This document shows positions 10,014 through 12,077 of a DNA stretch of 12,077 bases, in pieces. The first letter of the stretch is position 1; each line of letters opens with the position of its first letter. Source of the stretch: Bacillota bacterium (lineage in GTDB: Bacteria; Bacillota; Clostridia; Tissierellales; Peptoniphilaceae); the NCBI GenBank assembly GCA_023393715.1, contig JAEXCD010000047.1, positions 1-12,077 of the forward strand, given 5' to 3'. The notes beneath the pieces are model-generated. The model was not told the DNA's origin and made no database searches. It was given only the letters and a program-made list of their open reading frames with translations. Both the position numbers and the translations under genes were made by a program.

Positions 10014-10658
10014 TTAAAAATAAAACCGTTCCTCCCGCGGCGGATCGATGACGACGCGGGCATTTTCTTCATCCACATGCAGCCGATCCTCACAGCAGGC
10101 GGACAAAACACGGGGCAGCAAATACCGTCCCGCCTTTCGAACGCGCTGCAGCAAACGAAAAATAGTATCGTCCGGAAAAACAGGGACGTGTTCCGTTTCG
10201 ATCACGACGAGCGGGTGACCGGCCGGCGCAACGAGATACGCCGTACAGCCGACCTGCGCAATTCCCTGATCCAGCACCTGACGAACCGACATGGCGCCGG
10301 CCGCACCGATCGGCACCTCATGCGAAGAGGGTGCCAGGCGGATGATGCGCGGGTAAAACGCCTCGACAAAGAAGGCCGGCAGCTCTTCACCCGCCTCGAG
10401 CATGACGATCCAGTCGATGCCCCGCTCCTGCATCTCTTCCTGAAGCTGATGAAAAAATTTCTCCCGGTCGGGCGCTCCTGAAACCGCCTGCGCCTCGGAG
10501 TAACTGTCCGATTCCACCGCTCGCTTCAGCCCGGATCCGTCGCTTCGCAGATAAACCACGAAATCAACCGTTCCGCGAACAACATGATCCGCGCAGGCAT
10601 CGATGGCACATTGCAATTCCGCTCCGTTTTCCGAAAGGAAAACCGCAATCTTTTTCAC
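10014..10658 (-). CDS. PurN-like formyltransferase-fold protein with degenerate active site
   Basis: 214 residues, start GTG at 10658 with AGGAGG (10668-10663) 4 bases upstream. From memory it aligns end to end with glycinamide ribonucleotide formyltransferase (E. coli PurN, 212 residues): the IAVFLSENGAELQCAIDAC opening, the GTVDFVVY strand, a VGCTAYLV block, VPVFPDDT, and the DRLHVDEENARV end matching GRLKMHENAAWL of E. coli. The active site is gone. E. coli N106 and H108 (NIHPSLLP) correspond to R107 and A109 (RLAPSS); D144 falls at about H148. The phosphate loop SGNGSN is SENGAE and the folate-loop LAGFMRIL is not kept. It is therefore unlikely to be a working transformylase; a binding or regulatory role is an inference. 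It begins 14 bases after the ileS stop, has its ribosome binding site in that gap and ends at a strong terminator, so it is the last gene of the ileS operon. Confidence 0.75.
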   Translation of the reverse strand: MKKIAVFLSENGAELQCAIDACADHVVRGTVDFVVYLRSDGSGLKRAVESDSYSEAQAVSGAPDREKFFHQLQEEMQERGIDWIVMLEAGEELPAFFVEAFYPRIIRLAPSSHEVPIGAAGAMSVRQVLDQGIAQVGCTAYLVAPAGHPLVVIETEHVPVFPDDTIFRLLQRVRKAGRYLLPRVLSACCEDRLHVDEENARVVIDPPREERFYF

Positions 10659-10672
10659 GATCCCTCCTGCAC

Positions 10673-12077
10673 CTATCGAGCAAGCAGAAACCGCAGCTCG
10701 TGTCCGTTCAAATCCACCGGCTCTTCCTCCAGCGCATCGACGCGTTCCATCGAAACCGCCAGCGTCTCCTCGGCGATATTCGCCGCAAAGCGCATGAGCG
10801 CTGCGGCAACCTCCTCGTCCGCACAGTAGCGAATGGAGATGCGATCCGTCACCTCATAGCCGTTTGCCTTGCGCTTCTGCTGTACCTTGGAAACAAATTC
10901 GCGCATATAGCCCTCTGCAATCAGGGCCTCGTCGAGCTCCGTATCCAGGATGACGCTGATGCCGTCGCCCATCGCCACATCAAAGCCCTCCTTAGCCTGA
11001 TAAGTCGCCTGCACGTAATCGCGTAAAATTTCCGTGCTCTCGCCGTTCAGCTCCATCATCACCGGATGCGCGTCGAGCTCGGCAAGGAAGGAATGCGGAT
11101 TTGCTACGGCGAGCGCCGCCGCAAAGGCTTTGATCTTCGAGCCCAGAATACGGCCCGCCGCCTTGTAATCCGGTTTCAGAGAGATATTTAGCAGCTCGTC
11201 GATCGAATCGGAGAAAACGACCTCTTTTACGTTGAGCTCCTCCTGAATCAGGCCGCTCAGGTCGGCGACGATTTCCTCAAAGCGGTGATCGACCAAAATC
11301 TTGGAAAGCGGCTGACGAACCTTGATCCCCGCATCCTCGCGAGAGGCGCGCCCCAAATTGACGATCCTGCGCACCAGATCCATCTTATTTTCCAGTGTGT
11401 GATCCATTTGCGATTCATCCGCTGCGTCGAGGCGCTCCAGATGAACCGATTCCAATGCCTTCCTCTGCGTCAGCGACTGATAGAGCTCCTCCGCGAGGAA
11501 CGGCGTCATCGGCGCAATCATTTTGGAAAGGCCCAACAGAACCTCCCACGTCGTCCGGAATACGCTCCGCGTATCGACGCTGTTCTCCGACGACCAGAAA
11601 CGGCGACGGTTGCGGCGAATATACCAGTTGGACAGATCCTCAACGACAAAATCAGAAATCGCCCGAACCACCTTGGTGTATTCAAAGAGATCCATCTGTT
11701 CGTGATACATTTTCAGGAGCGAATGATAGCGGCTGATCAGCCAGCGGTCGATTTCCGGACGCTCCGAAAGCTCAAGCTGCTCTGTCGAAGGATCCATGTC
11801 ATTGGTATTGGCGTACAGCGCAAACATCGCATAGACATTGCGCACCGTGCGGAAAAATTTCGAGTGAACCTCTTTCAGCCCCTCGACATCGAATTTGGTC
11901 GGAACCCATGGCGGAGAAACATACAACGAGTAGAAGCGAACAACATCCGCACCGTATTCGTCAAACAGCTCGATCGGATTGATCGTATTGCCCTTGGATT
12001 TCGACATCTTTGTACCGGCTTTGTCCAGCACGAGATCGTTGACAAGCACGTTTTTGTACGGACTGACGCCCTTGTAC
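10673..12077 (-). CDS. ileS: Isoleucine--tRNA ligase, eukaryote-like type (IleS2), N-terminus cut by the window edge
   Basis: Class I aminoacyl-tRNA synthetase that charges tRNA-Ile in the cytoplasm. The last 468 or so codons are visible; the frame is open to 12077 (reading YKGVSPYKNVLVND), so the catalytic HIGH half and editing domain lie outside. Seen: the KMSKSKGN ATP-site motif (near 12010-11980); the anticodon-binding helical domain with DRWLISRYHSLLK and VVEDLSNWYIRRNRRRFW; LGRASREDAGIKVRQPL; and a long C-terminal part with LKPDYKAAGRILGSKIK and FVSKVQQKRKANGYEVTDRI. This C-terminal arrangement, and the lack of the C-terminal cysteine zinc finger of E. coli-type IleS, mark the IleS2 form known for low mupirocin sensitivity. 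The TAG stop at 10675-10673 is followed after 14 bases by the PurN-like gene. Confidence 0.97.
   Translation of the reverse strand, partial: YKGVSPYKNVLVNDLVLDKAGTKMSKSKGNTINPIELFDEYGADVVRFYSLYVSPPWVPTKFDVEGLKEVHSKFFRTVRNVYAMFALYANTNDMDPSTEQLELSERPEIDRWLISRYHSLLKMYHEQMDLFEYTKVVRAISDFVVEDLSNWYIRRNRRRFWSSENSVDTRSVFRTTWEVLLGLSKMIAPMTPFLAEELYQSLTQRKALESVHLERLDAADESQMDHTLENKMDLVRRIVNLGRASREDAGIKVRQPLSKILVDHRFEEIVADLSGLIQEELNVKEVVFSDSIDELLNISLKPDYKAAGRILGSKIKAFAAALAVANPHSFLAELDAHPVMMELNGESTEILRDYVQATYQAKEGFDVAMGDGISVILDTELDEALIAEGYMREFVSKVQQKRKANGYEVTDRISIRYCADEEVAAALMRFAANIAEETLAVSMERVDALEEEPVDLNGHELRFLLAR

Noticed and set aside
9857..10111. An 84-codon minus-strand frame running across the terminator 9972-10009
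   Set aside because: It overlaps the end of the PurN-like gene in another frame and crosses a strong terminator; the sequence is basic and low in information.

Overview
The window comes from a bacterial chromosome of moderately high G+C (mid-50s % by eye). Every gene reads as Bacillota, most likely class Clostridia: a beta subunit with a long acidic C-terminal tail, a YerC/YecD-type TrpR-like regulator, a YtrA-type GntR regulator with an ABC-2 cassette, and an isoleucyl-tRNA synthetase of the eukaryote-like type (IleS2). The species cannot be named from the sequence. No tRNA, rRNA, CRISPR array, insertion sequence or phage gene was seen.

Layout. Positions 1-7154 hold the RNA polymerase genes on the minus strand: rpoB (7154->3360), then rpoC (3326->beyond position 1, C-terminus missing). 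The 403-base gap 7155-7557 is a divergent control region. It holds two candidate tandem promoters and a leader hairpin for rpoBC, and a promoter with an 18-bp near-perfect palindrome for the plus-strand operon. Positions 7558-9399 are a tight three-gene operon on the plus strand: GntR regulator, ABC ATPase, ABC-2 permease, with overlapping reading frames. A 17-bp bidirectional terminator (9405-9443) separates it from the convergent minus-strand gene yerC (9780->9454). The yerC gene has a near-consensus promoter flanked by two copies of a 12-bp repeat. A second minus-strand unit reads ileS (from beyond 12077 to 10673), then after 14 bases a PurN-like gene (10658->10014), closed by a strong terminator.

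The rpoBC, yerC and ileS units are housekeeping. The plus-strand cassette looks like a self-regulated export or envelope-stress module. The most unusual item is the gene after ileS. It aligns over its whole length with glycinamide ribonucleotide formyltransferase (PurN) but has lost the catalytic Asn, His and Asp and much of both substrate-binding signatures, so it is probably a repurposed pseudo-enzyme. A second curiosity is that rpoB uses no TTA, CTA or TCA codons, and the visible rpoC only one TTA and one TCA, which leaves an antisense frame open for about 5.6 kb. Motif and promoter calls were made by reading the sequence; no database search or computation was run.
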